A program made the translations under genes and the position numbers. The notes beneath the pieces are model-generated. The model did not search any database. It was not told the origin of the DNA and saw nothing but the letters and a program-made list of their open reading frames with translations. 64,000 nt of DNA from assembly GCA_003988855.1 (NCBI GenBank), contig QYAI01000011.1, positions 248,001 through 312,000 of the forward strand, given 5' to 3'. This DNA is from Arachnopeziza araneosa (Eukaryota; Ascomycota; Leotiomycetes; Helotiales; Arachnopezizaceae). Below are positions 10,932 to 22,470 of this stretch, piece after piece; positions within the stretch are counted from its first letter, which is position 1, and the number at the start of each line of letters is the position of its first letter.

Positions 10932-11665
10932 TCAAAAAGGATTCCGAGAAAGGATTTGGGGATCTATTTTAATTATTGAACGTGCACTGCTGGGAAAGAA
11001 GCCGCTTTCATGTATCTTACTTAGATGACTTCTTTACTGAGCACTAGACCGAAACAACTTTACAGTAGTGGTCTTTTAGAACTATACAATCGCGGACCAA
11101 TTCGACGCAAAATCTCTCGAAACTCGAAAGAATATCGTGAAACTGGTTTGATGCGGTGGATGTTTTCAGGCTGAGAGGTTGTCAAAAATACCACATTCAA
11201 ATATCCGAAGACTCAGAGCCTGCCGGGTGGGTGAAAATCTTAGGAAAGAGGGAATTTTCAACGGTGTTTAGTGATTCATCTCGATGCAGGTTGTATTGAT
11301 CTAGACAGTGAAGCAAGTTGTTTTCTCAATTTTGTACAGCTTCAAGAGAACCCCAAATTTCAATCGCGAATGAACGCCTTGACAGGAGCTTAGTAAACAT
11401 ACTTCTGACTTTCTCCGACACTCGGTTTGATGTGATTTCGTTTCTTCATTTACTGTACATGAAGGCTCGTCTCTAATCGCAACTTCGCGGTTACTCTACC
11501 TAGCGTTCAAGTTTCTGGGCATGGCTCGCTAGGACATGCCTGCAAAAAAGGGGGTCCTGCACGGTTACCGGTGCCGCGCGGAAGTTCAAGCCACCTTTCT
11601 TCATCACATCTTATTCCTTCAGTCATTCATGATCAGCAACAACACCTGCTGAGCCGCCATCCACG
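10932..11665. other. Intergenic, 734 nt, upstream of KEX1
   Basis: SFM1 3' flank and KEX1 promoter; no coding or repeat signal seen. Confidence 0.55.
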
Positions 11666-13755
11666 ATGCGGTTTTTATCAATAGCCCTAGATTGGAGAGG
11701 TCTTGCTAAAGTCCTCTCACTATGGGGCTCCCTTTCGATCCTCTTACTCCCAGCCGTGGGCCGTGCCGACAAGACCTCGGCGGACTACTTCGTCCATTCT
11801 CTGCCAGGAGCTCCTCCAGGTCCACTGCTAAAAATGCATGCCGGACATGTGGAAGTCACTCCCGAGCACAATGGCAATCTATTCTTCTGGTTATTTCACA
11901 ATCAACACATTGCGAACAAGCAAAGATTGGTTATCTGGGTATACTTTCTCCCATTCCTGTTAGCTCCAAATCTTCTACGTTGTGGCTTTTCTTGAGGCTG
12001 CTATCTTCGAATTCTTTGCTGACCTATTGAAAGTTGAACGGTGGACCTGGATGTAGTTCGGAAGATGGCGCATTGATGGAGATTGGGCCCTACAGAGTAA
12101 AGCCGGCCACAAATGGTCCATCTTTGGAATACAATCAAGGAGCATGGACTGAGTTTGCAAATGTCTTGTTTGTCGATAATCCAGTCGGCACAGGATTTAG
12201 CTTTGTGGATACCGACAGCTTCGTTCATGAGCTGCCAGAAATGGCAACACAATTTGTGCAATTCCTAGAGAAGTTCTTTACAATTTTCCCTGAATATGAA
12301 CATGATGACGTTAGTTTTAAGCTTTGTGACTCTATGTGAAAGACTAACACATATTAGGTGTACCTTTCGGGCGAGTCGTACGCTGGACAACATATACCTT
12401 ATATCGCAAGGGCAATCCTGGATCGTAACAAGTCCGGGCCAAAACATCCATGGAACCTAGCAGGCATGCTTATTGGAAATGGTTGGGTCTCGCCAGATGA
12501 GCAGTACAAATCTTACCTCACATTTGCCTATGAACGAGGTCTTGTCAAGCGGGATACAGAGGTTGCGACAAAAATCGAATCGCAACAAGCTGTCTGTATG
12601 GAAGCACTTAACGAACCTGGCGGAAAAGATCGGGTGGATATACCGCAGTGCGAACAAATTCTTCAGGATATTCTCCGTGAAACTGTACGCACAGGTTCAG
12701 ATGGCAAAAGCCAATGCTACAACATGTACGACGTCAGACTGACAGATACATGGCCCAGCTGTGGCATGAACTGGCCTCCAGATTTGTCAGATGTTACTCC
12801 ATACCTTCGGCGGGAAGATGTCAAAGAAGCTCTTCACATTTCGCCCGAGAAAAGAACAGGGTGGACGGAGTGCAATGGGCAGGTTGGCAGCGCCTTTCGT
12901 GCTAGCAATTCTAAACCATCAATTCAGCTCTTACCAGAGCTTATTGCGGAAGTTCCAACAGTCCTATTTTCCGGCGCCGAAGACTTGATCTGTAACCATA
13001 TTGGGACCGAGGAGCTGATCAGTAATATGCAGTGGAATGGTGGGAAAGGGTTCGAAATTTCCCCGGGCAGCTGGGCACCACGTCAAGACTGGGTCTTTGA
13101 AGGTAAACAAGCTGGGTTTTGGCAAGAAGCTAGGAACTTGACATATGTCTTGTTCTACAACTCGTCTCATATGGTTCCATTTGACTATGCCAGACGGACT
13201 CGAGATATGCTAGATCGGTTTCTGCGTGTTGATATTGCCAGCATTGGCGGTACTCCGACAGACAGCCGGATTGATGGCGAGAAAGGCATTGAGACTTCAG
13301 TTGGTGGCCATCCTAACAGTACCGTGGCTCAAGAAGCAGAGCAGGCCAAACTGGAGGCTGCCAAATGGTCTGCTTACTACAAATCAGGAGAGATCGTGCT
13401 TGTGATTGTAATCATCGCAGTTATAGTTTGGGGGTACTACATCTGGAAAGATCGCCGACAGAGGGCTGGTTACAAAGGTCTTTTTGGCGGTGATACCCCG
13501 ATGTCGTTTGGTGGTGCTGGTGAGAATCTTAGAAGTGGGATTGGGTTGGAAAACTTCAGGCATAAAAGGTCTAATAGGGATGTCGAAGCTGCTGATTTTG
13601 ATGAGAGTGAATTAGATGAGCTCCATGTTAGGTCACCAACCGAAGATATCGAGCGAGAACGGTATAGTGTTGGTAGTGCAAGTGATGACGAGGAAGAGAA
13701 ACCTAGCAACGGACACGCAAACAGAAAAGGGAGACAGGACGTTAGCAGGAGTTAA
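11666..13755 (+). CDS. KEX1: Pheromone-processing serine carboxypeptidase KEX1
   Basis: Exons are 11666-11938, 12034-12309 and 12358-13755, encoding 648 residues. An N-terminal hydrophobic signal (LSLWGSLSILLLPAVGRA) precedes the family start DYFVHSLPGAPPGP. The substrate block LNGGPGCSS opens exon 2. The catalytic triad is visible: Ser in GESYAGQ (about residue 190), Asp in GAEDLICNHIG (about 392) and His in SSHMVPFD (about 454). A single membrane span (VLVIVIIAVIVWGYYIW) follows the luminal domain, with an acidic cytosolic tail (DDEEEK) suited to Golgi retention. KEX1 trims C-terminal Lys and Arg left by kexin, for example on pheromone precursors. Length and order match the family fully. 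Confidence 0.96.
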
Positions 13756-14067
13756 GGGTGTCTGCATTCTAGAAGTCTTTGGGTACCATCAAAGAGTTAT
13801 CATTGGACTGGAAAGAGCCAACATCTCACTGTATTCATCTGCGGCAAATATATCTTTGGTCAAAATTCCATTATGTCCTACGCAGTGAAGTGACCTCAGC
13901 GAGCTTAGTACTCATTGCTGCTATGTCTTCCCTGAAACGCCGATGCATGACCGTTGTTGACCATTCCACCACGAACTATTAAAATCAAAGCTGAAGTAGA
14001 GTACAAGGAATTTTCCTTCCGTAGCTGCTCCGTCATTTTGATTCTATTCCCTTTTGATCGATCACTT
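13756..14067. other. Intergenic, 312 nt, between convergent KEX1 and RAE1
   Basis: 3' flanks only; nothing recognised. Confidence 0.55.
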
Positions 14068-15252
14068 TTACCGCTTCTTAACACTTGGTCGAGGCTTACA
14101 CTCTTCAGCTCCAACTGGATGCATCATAACCTTGTTTGGGTACTGTGGGTTGTTTGTAGCATATCCTTTACTCCAATCGTAGCTGACAGCGTAGGCAAAT
14201 ATTTGACCATTTCGATCAAATGCGGTTGCTGATATGGTACCACCAACAGAAGGATATCCCTTCAGCCTATGCTTGGCAACTCCATCCCAAAAGTGGAAAG
14301 TTCCATCCGATCCCGCAGTACTGAATGTACCATGCTGTGGATGGAATGAGATTGCGTTGACAGAGTATACATTCGTCAAGTTATTCTGAGGTGGGTCACG
14401 GTGACATTTGAAGGAGAAGTTGGAACTAGATCATGTCAGAATGTTACTATCCTTTAGATATGAGCAACCTTACCTCGAGTCCTTGTCCTCAACATACTGT
14501 ATGGCACATCTACCCTCGATACTGCCGACAGCGAAACCTGTGCTATCCGTGAAACAGCTGACAACTCTCGTCTGCCATTTGAGAGGACTTTGGATTGTCT
14601 TGTAGAACTTAGTTGGGTCATTGAGGTTAATGACATTGATATAGCGATCTGCGGTGCCAACGACTAGGAGTTGGCCTTTGACATCCAAAGTATAAACTCG
14701 TTCTTGACACTGCACTGATGCAACAGGCGTGGATTGGCGCAAGTCCCAGTACTTGATCGTCTTGTCCCACGAGCCAGTCACTATCATTGGGGCAGCCGAG
14801 CCTGCTGGTTGAAAGTAACGAACGCAGCGTATAGGTTGATCGTGTGCCGCAACTTGCTGAGAAGTGTTCGAGCCAGTGTTTAAGTCAATCAGACGCGCAG
14901 CTTTGTCCGCTCCGGCCCCGACAACGAACTTTCCATCCTATAAGCAAAATTAGCTATGCAATGACACAGAGTACCGTGATTTTGTCCTTACAGGAGACCA
15001 GTCACAGCTAAGAACTGGGGCTTCATGTTCAAAGAAGGCCTTGCCGGTACTGCCTCCAGTTTGAGTAATCTCGTAAATTCTCACTTTTTTATCCCATGAA
15101 GCTACAGCTAAATGTTCGGATGTTGGCGAGAACGAAATATCTGAGACGCTATCATCTGGTGGGGTATTGAGAGCTATGTCTTTGGAAAGGTCACCGAGTG
15201 TGTTTGATGGGTTTGTGGAGGAAGCAGAAGTCGCGCCAAATAGCCCTGCCAT
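14068..15252 (-). CDS. GLE2: RAE1/GLE2 WD40 mRNA-export factor and nucleoporin
   Basis: Exons are 15252-14992, 14937-14474 and 14425-14068 on the minus strand, encoding 360 residues, the usual length. It starts MAGLFGA and carries WD40 repeats through the chain: PPDDSVSDISFSP with VASWDKKVRIYE, DGKFVVGAGADKAARL, IVTGSWDKTIKYWDLR, then the RAE1-specific segment around KCHRDPP and NVYSVNAISFHP, and TAGSDGTFHFWD. RAE1 binds NUP98-type nucleoporins through a GLEBS motif and promotes mRNA export. The second junction produces ...EDKDSSSNFSFKCHR, as expected. The C-terminus (KPRPSVKKR) is basic. Confidence 0.94.
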
Positions 15253-18200
15253 AGTGAAGAGAGATGGTGAGTATGCGCAACTTATGGAGGGTTAAGACGT
15301 CGTATCACTTGTGTATCGAGGGAAGAGGACGAAGTCGCTGGAAGTGACTCTCTTTCACCTGCCTGGTAGGCACTCTTCAACCAGAAGCGGCGACCTCAAG
15401 TTTCCAGACCCCTGTCGGTACGTTATCCACGTGACTCTACCCGAGCCCCACTTGCGAGGCAGATACCTAGCTTTTCCTTCCCGTCCTCGCTTTATTCTTT
15501 TCTTCTTTTCTTTCTTCAACTTCCTCGTGCAAAGAATCGCATTCGAAGCTCACAAACAGAGATGTCTTATCTGATATCTCAGCTAGCAGTAGCTGTTGAT
15601 GCTTTGGGAGAAAGTCCCCGGACCCCCTTCAATTGAAGGGTTGCGGAAACGCGCCGCCATAGATGCATTTTGCGGTTTCTCATCTGCCCGCTCTTCTTCA
15701 CTTCACTCATCCTCTTACCGCTTATCCTACATTATTGTCAAGTTCAGAATCAAATATCTTAGCTCAGGAGACGACATGGATGAAGATATGAGTCCGAACT
15801 CCTTTTGGCAACGATTTTGGAGCTCAAAGGAGATGATGTTGTGGGAGGTAATTGGACTGTCGTTGAAGTGATTGAGCACTCGGGCTGTTGGAATCTTTTC
15901 GTCGAGATCGAAAGTTATGCGATTATCCGTCTCATTGTGCAAACAGTATGATGGATAACTCGATGGGGCTTATTCTTGCGACGAGGAGTTCACCTTTTTA
16001 CTTCGTGTCCATAGCTTATGGAAAGCGGAGACCACCTTTAAGGATCCACATAACACTCTTAATACTTTTCCCATGGAAAATACTGTTTGGGTTCAAAGGA
16101 GGTTGTTTCAGAAGCTCTGTCAAAGGAGTTGGGCTCAAATGTTTGATGATGATCACTAAAATAGAGTCAAGCACTGATGTGAGCCCGTGTAAAAAGCGGT
16201 GCCACTCTGATGACTTTTTAAATACGTATCTGATAAATCTTTGAGCCTTGCTCTGAATTCTGTCAATACATTGCTGTTTGAGATTACTTTTTTAAGTTTT
16301 GCACTCTCTACCGCAGCATTTCTATTCCAACTCAAAAGAGAGCTGGTGACTATGACGTCGTTATTTTTGCTCCCTGTACATCAACTCAGAACCGCAGCCC
16401 AAGACAGAGATCAAGAAAGGCTTTCATCCCCAACGGCATTGCTTTTGCCCTGAGTACTTCTACTTATTAGAAAAGTAACCCGATAAGATAAGCAACAAGT
16501 ATGTCAACATTGTTGATTTTGCCTAGTGCATCTTATCTAGGACAATATCTCATTAGTTTTCAAATTCAAATAGTCACTCTTTCAGAAATTGTGGATGCGG
16601 TAGCATGTTGCTATACGGATAGAAGTGAGGGATAACTCGCAACGAGTCTCGAAAAGTTCTTTTTAGAACGGGTGATGTCAATATGGTGCTACTATTAGTA
16701 TGCACACACCGCCCACTGCCACTCGCTAAATCCGCTGCATTCTGTGCCCTGAAACCAAAAGCCTTGAGTAGTGACTCAAAGGTGATGATGTAAAACCGAG
16801 CAGAATTAGAAACTCTTTGAGTATTTTGACAATCCCAAACTATTTCCAGAGAAGGCTGTTAGGCGGAGTTGAAGGAAGAAATGAATATGGTTTAATAGAG
16901 TAAACTATCGCTCTAACTGCAGCACCTCGAGTTATTTGGATTGTCTAGCTGCAACGAGATATGCATCGGATTTATAGAATTGCCCTGAAGTATTCATAAC
17001 ACTCGTGGTGCAGTCCAAGGGTACTTTTCCCCCGAGGATATACTGCCTAGTTATTATGGGGACTATTTGGTAATATTCCTCAGGTGGAGAAAGAGCAACT
17101 ATTGCTGCACACCTGCCCCTCTCTAGTGGTGTAATTGTTCTCTGAACTTGCTTCCAATTAGACTGAGGCATTGTAGGACATACATAGTTCCACCAATTCA
17201 AGATAGATATAGGTGCGGCAACACTTACGATACAGACTAGGGTTACTACTAACGAGTTCTGACCGTTCCGTCCCGGGATACACACTTGCATATTGCCAAG
17301 CCTAAGTCTTCAATCCCTTCAACTTTGTCCCATTCTTTCAAACAATCGTATTGAGCAATAGCCAATGCCATGTTACAGACTTTCCCTCTTTTCAAGCCTA
17401 TGATACGAAGTATAAGCTCGGCTCCCCGATGAAGGATGTATCTTCTCTCCAAGCTAGTCGACCAGAGAAAAAGAAAATGACAAAGCGAGAAAAAATGGGT
17501 CAGTGGATATCAGGTTCATAACTCTATTGCTTGGCTCGGCTCTCTGTTATACTTCCTGCCCCGCTTTCCGGATTGGTTTTACAAACTCCTAAAATCTTGA
17601 TAAAATTGATCTTGGCTACTCTCCTGAGCCAAGGGACGGCTGTTCACGTGTCACAGTACTGTGGAATATGCCGTTGCTATATCATATGTAAACTTGATCA
17701 CAATGCAAGGTACCGCGATAGCTAGGAAGTGGGATTATCTAGGAAATTTGGTACCTCTCGTCTCCGAGGAACAGCTCGATGCATATTTTAAGCAGGAGGT
17801 CGAGGCTAGAGCGAAGATCAAAAGCTGGACCAAGAAACACAACACAGGACAACCCAAGCGGGTTCACAACGAATCCAAAGAAAGCAGCCGAAAATAACCA
17901 AAATATAGGAACCCTATACAATAGGAAAAGTGATAAAGAAAAGGATCTCCGCACGATAAGCCCAAGACAAAGTCTGCTACCGAAAATGCAGCACGAGCTC
18001 GGATCTTCAAAGAGAAGAGACGGACAAAGGTGAAGAAGCAGGCTGTTGAATGGTTTGTGCCAGGTTGAGAATTACTTTTAACCTGTAATCTCTTCGAGCT
18101 TGTGCAACTAAGTTGCCAAGGATGGCTAGAAGATATTCATTTATAGATGTTGGGCAATAGTTTTTGAGGTGGCAATGATAGCATTAAAATATTATGGACA

Positions 18201-18503
18201 ACTTTCTAATCACTTCTATTATGTAGATCTCCCCTTCCTGCTGCCCCATCCTTACATTATTTCACTTTTCTCTGCTGTGTTTTCCTTGTCTATTTTACAA
18301 CCCATCTCTTATTATGTCTCAGCTAGTTGTCCTAAGCTTTTGTCTTCCATCACAGATCTGTTACAAGGAGAAAATGTTGTCTCTAGGAGCATTGTTTCGG
18401 GCAAAACATACTTCTATCGTTTTAATATATTTGTGAACACCTTGTTCGTCATGCCATGAAATCATTATACCCTTTTTACCAAACGCCTATAATTTGACAT
18501 ATT
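15253..18503. other. Gene-poor 3.25-kb stretch
   Basis: AT-rich compared with the flanking genes and without an intact recognisable gene. The RAE1 promoter lies at the left end. Coding-like fragments occur at about 15806-16160 (plus strand; see findings), a candidate small secreted protein at 16932-17291 (minus), and short lysine-rich frames on the plus strand between about 17700 and 18060. I saw no terminal repeats, transposase motif or tRNA in it. Confidence 0.55.
16932..17291 (-). CDS. Candidate small secreted or membrane-anchored protein (119 aa), unrecognised
   Basis: An uninterrupted 119-codon frame starts with ATG at 17291. Residues about 12-31 are hydrophobic (NSLVVTLVCIVSVAAPISIL) and could be a signal peptide or anchor. 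A Y-x-C motif (YVC) follows within ten residues. Two further cysteines lie downstream (GRC and PLDC). Small proteins with a signal and a Y/F/W-x-C motif are a known effector type in powdery mildews and relatives, but I cannot show homology. No intron or neighbour supports the model, and a longer overlapping frame (17249-17452) exists in another register. It may be a real lineage-specific gene or chance. Confidence 0.25.
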   Translation of the reverse strand: MQVCIPGRNGQNSLVVTLVCIVSVAAPISILNWWNYVCPTMPQSNWKQVQRTITPLERGRCAAIVALSPPEEYYQIVPIITRQYILGGKVPLDCTTSVMNTSGQFYKSDAYLVAARQSK

Positions 18504-19906
18504 TTACATTAAACCGCCAAGTACAACTTTGCCCACACCCGCGATTTCACTTTTGACACCCACACGGCTACTATCCTCGAATTCTTTCACTACCCCTTGG
18601 ACTAGGATTTTCCTTATTCTTGCATCAGCTTTGGTGAACAATTCCGCTACAGTCGGACTGCACTCCTTGGGAGAAGAAACCAGACTCATAAGTCTTGTAT
18701 AGCAATCGATCAGAACGTCACATAGAGTAGCGAAGGTCTCATAGAAATCCGGGTCGAAGGGTAGTGACGGCGTCAATAAATGGGTATACTCTTCTCCAGG
18801 AAACAAGTCGGTCTCACTAGCAGGGAACGATGTAGCCGCATTCCCTCCACCAGCAGAGCCGTTCCCGCTTATGGTCTTGGAATCAAAAGACTCGTTACTC
18901 ATTGGGAGCCCAATTTCTGCTGCCGAACTTGTTCGTCTTCCTTTGCTACCTGTTGTAGTGGCACGTTTAAACATTTGGGGAAACCGGCCGCGAGAAAGAG
19001 AGGAGGAAGTAGAACCATCCGGAGGATGTATCTGCTGGAAAGATTCAAACTCTGCCAACAGAGCATTGAGCGTCTTGAGAAACTCTGTTGGTGTAGATGA
19101 GTATAGGTCCAGAACAGTTGGAATTGAAAGCCCAAGTAAGAGATAATTTGTTGCGCGCCGAGCGAGCTTGCGGGATTCGAAATAGGGCATCCGCTGTAAA
19201 TCGGACTTGTTAAACAATAAAGTGTTGAACCAGTATACTCTGCCTTCGTGACTGTGAAAGCAATTAGCAATTAGCAATTTATATATCGAGACACTGGGCT
19301 AGGGCCTTTGAGCTCAACGTACGCTTTTCGTAGATAATCTAGTGTTGAAATTCTCTTCGAAGATGTCTCCTGTATGTGTTGGTGTGTGATGGTCTCAAGA
19401 GTTGGACTTGGTGGTTGCATTGGGCCAAAGGAGGGTCCATTGGGACCAGACTGATAGCCAGTCCCGGGCCTGACAAGCATATTTGCATATGGGGCTGTAG
19501 ATATGATGGAGCTTCTTCCGGATGCTGGTCTCTGGGATAACTCAGCGCTGGAAGCGACTACGGTGTAGCTTTCTGTTGCTCCAGATTGCGAATCTGGGTC
19601 CTGTCTTGCCTGCTGTATAGCTACTGGTAGTGGATAGTCGACGGGTTGGCGTCGTTCGGGAGATAGATTGAGAAATGAACTGTTGCGTGCGCGAAAGGAG
19701 GATTTGGGGGATTTCGATGTTGAACTGAGGGATGGCTTTCGGCTGAAGGTCGACGTCCTAGAATTGATCGAACTAAAGGCAGAATCGCTCTGGGTCGATC
19801 CGCCGCTGGTGCTCGGCCTCGAGGGGGCTTTGTTGCTGCTGCCTCCAAAAAGGTTTCCTCCTCTGAACAGACCTCCTCCGGTCGTGGGAGTCGTTGATGG
19901 GTGCAT
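18504..19906 (-). CDS. Conserved fungal protein of unknown function (443 aa)
   Basis: Exons are 19906-19323 and 19251-18504 on the minus strand, joined by a 71-nt intron (GTACGT donor, TTCACAG acceptor) that gives LDYLRKA-HEGRVYWFNTLLF across the junction. The first ~170 residues are Ser, Gly and Pro-rich and look disordered (GGGLFRGGNLFGG, repeated S/T-P sites). The second half is helical and well ordered, with LQRMPYFESRKLARRATNYLLLGLS, then a second Ser-rich insert, and FETFATLCDVLIDCYTRLM-like helices ending VGKVVLGGLM. The style is that of a conserved ascomycete protein with a regulated N-terminal tail, but I recall no name or function. It is divergent from ECT1. Confidence 0.75.
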
Positions 19907-20346
19907 GGCCTCCCCGATGTTCTAGGGCGGAAATGGCCGCACCGGTTCGGGGGGTTTCGAATGCGCCCTGCGTCGAGAGAAATCCAGCGTCGCAGCCAAG
20001 GGCACAGTCAACAAACACCATGGGCAAGATGCGATGGGGTTGCGAACGGCCTACGGTTCTTGTACCTAACATTTTCAATCGCCGCAGGCCATGGCTACGG
20101 CATAAGCAAATAACAGGACAGGACGGCCAGGGCCACTCGGGCATCTGATACAGAGATGCAAGCAGCGTCCTCCATGCCAGGGCCGCAACGAATTGGCGTC
20201 CAGAGCAACGCAGGTCGTCCGAACTAACCTAGATGGTGAGCGGTGTGGCATAGAGATTGGTGTCCCACCATGAAATGCCTTGGATTATTGTCCTCGTCCC
20301 CATCTTCCTGAGCACAATGACCATTGCTCTTGACAACTTCTCTACA
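19907..20346. other. Divergent promoter region of the unknown protein and ECT1
   Basis: 440 nt, GC-richer than average. Short frames here are not gene-like. An in-frame ATG at 20317 could extend ECT1 by ten residues. Confidence 0.5.
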
Positions 20347-21851
20347 ATGACTGACAAGAGCTCCGAACCAGAGTCTCCGTCCGGGAATCCAGCGCCTGAG
20401 ATCCTGGAGGGCAGAATCTGGGTCGATGGATGCTGGGATTTCTTTCACCACGGTTAGTGAACTGCACAAAATAGAACTTCCTATCCTGACGGTCGATTCA
20501 GGCCATGCCGGCGCAATGCTGCAAGCACGCCAGCTTGGGACGGAGCTTTACGTGGGGATTCATTCAGACAAAGCCATTCTTGAGAACAAAGGCCCAACTG
20601 TCATGACCTTGGATGAACGGTAACCACGAAACTAGCGCTGTAGCCCTTCTAGAGTACCTCGCTGATTCTGCTCCTGAAGTATTGCCGCCGTCGACGCATG
20701 TAGGTGGGTGACAGCTTCAGTGCCATACGCACCATATGTAACATCTCTTCCATGGATATCTCATTACGGCTGCAAGTATGTCGTGCACGGAGATGATATT
20801 ACTTCGGACAGTAACGGAGAGGATTGCTATCGTTTTGTTAAAGGAGCGGGACGCTTCAAGGTCGTCAAGAGAACTCCAAGTATCTCAACTACGGATTTAG
20901 TTGGCCGAATGCTTTTGTGCACTCGAACACACTTCATCAGATCCCTGAGCCGAGTCTTGGATGGTAAGGAGGGTTCTGGAGCAGAGGTTGAGAGGGAGGC
21001 TGAAGGAAGAGCCATGAAAGAAAGGATACGTCTCTATGCAACTGATGAGACTGGCCTCAATCCCGGTGCTAGTGTCTGGTTCTGGACAGCTTCGATCGAA
21101 GCAAAGGAAGATCATACAGAGGAAGAAAAGGGCGTCTTCAGCTGTTTATGCCAGGCTTCTCGACCTCGCCTAGGTCAGCGTGTCGTTTATGTTGATGGTG
21201 GCTTTGACCTCTTCAGTTCTGGTCATATCGAGTTTCTCAGTCAAGTCATCAAAGCTGAGAAAGAGTTGGCTCAAGAAGACGGTTGGTACAGTCAACAAGC
21301 GGTCGATGAGAGGGTAGGCAAGGGAGGGGACTATGGACCAGTATTCGTCGTTGCTGGTGTTCACGACGACGAGGTAATCAATCACTGGAAAGGGGTCAAC
21401 TACCCAATCATGAACATATATGAGCGAGGTCTCTGTGTATTGCAATGCAAGGTAAATACTCAGAGTTACTCATGGGATATTTCTAAGAAGAAGAAAAATT
21501 TAGTACATAAACTCGGTCATCTTTGGCGCTCCTTTTACTCCAACTAAAGCTTACCTAACTTCAACTCCATGGGGTCTTCCTGACGCCGTTTATCACGGTC
21601 CGACTAGCTTTATGCCACTTACATATGATCCATACACAGCCCCTAAGAAGCTAGGCATCTATCGAGAGATTGGGGAACATACCTTCTCTGGGGTAAACGC
21701 TGGCCAGATTGTCCAGCGAATCCTCAAAAGTAGAGATATGTATGAGGAAAGACAACGAGTAAAGGGTGTAAAAGGAATAGGCGAGGATGCTCAAAGAAGA
21801 AGAGAAGCGATGGAAGAAGAACAAATGCTAAAGGAGAAAGCTAATGCATAA
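20347..21851 (+). CDS. ECT1: Ethanolamine-phosphate cytidylyltransferase
   Basis: Exons are 20347-20452, 20502-20619, 20680-21451 and 21504-21851, encoding 447 residues. It makes CDP-ethanolamine from CTP and phosphoethanolamine in the Kennedy pathway to phosphatidylethanolamine. Two cytidylyltransferase domains in tandem are visible. The first has DGCWDFFHHGHAGAM, with the HxGH-type site formed exactly at the first splice junction, and then YVGIHSD, DERIAAVDACRWV and HGDD. The second has VYVDGGFDLFSSGHIEFL, VAGVHDDE and NYPIMNIYERGLCVLQCKYI. The C-terminus ends in a charged helix with many Glu and Arg. The start at 20347 (MTDKSSEP) is preferred over 20317 because the family N-terminus is short. 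Confidence 0.94.
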
Positions 21852-22470
21852 GCATTTGACAGTGCTGGAGATATTTTATTTCGAAACATTGCATTTGTTC
21901 GGCATTCAACACGCTAAAAAGTTTCATCGATTCTTTGCTCATGTGCAATTCATAAAATGGGCAGAATTCGAATTCGGCAATCTACAATTTTCGATAAACA
22001 ATAGTAAAATATCTAGAATGTACACTCAGTATTTCAAACCCAAAATCTTAGTACAAAGTCCAGAATTCACAAATGCTTTCCTTAGAGGGCCATATCGGGC
22101 TTTAACCTACAGTCCATAACGCACATTTTAAAGTAGGAAAATACGGTTAGGCTTAATCCTCCGATTACGTGCCCAAGAAAATAAACGTACTAGGAGCACA
22201 CGACCAGCAATGTGCACATCAGGTACTGTTTTAAGCTTCTCGTAGATTCATGAAATGCGTTTTAAGCTCCTTATCTAGGAATTTGTAAAATAAAATCATT
22301 TCGATCAGATAAAGTCCACACAATGGCTAGCATTCCTTCTCGGAACTTATGATATGACCTTCACCTAAACGATTAAAATAGAAAACAGCGTCTTTAAGAC
22401 TTTTCAATCGTTCTGCCCCAAACCAGAGTCTGTATTAGGTTAGCGATTGAAACAGACTTCGAATGCATCA
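21852..22470. other. Intergenic, 619 nt, between convergent genes
   Basis: AT-rich 3' flanks of ECT1 and the dehydrogenase; no signal recognised. Confidence 0.55.

Noticed and set aside
15562..15640. Short ATG frame (MSYLISQLAVAVDALG...) as a possible first exon
   Set aside because: Ends after 24 codons and I could not join it in frame to the later coding-like segments.
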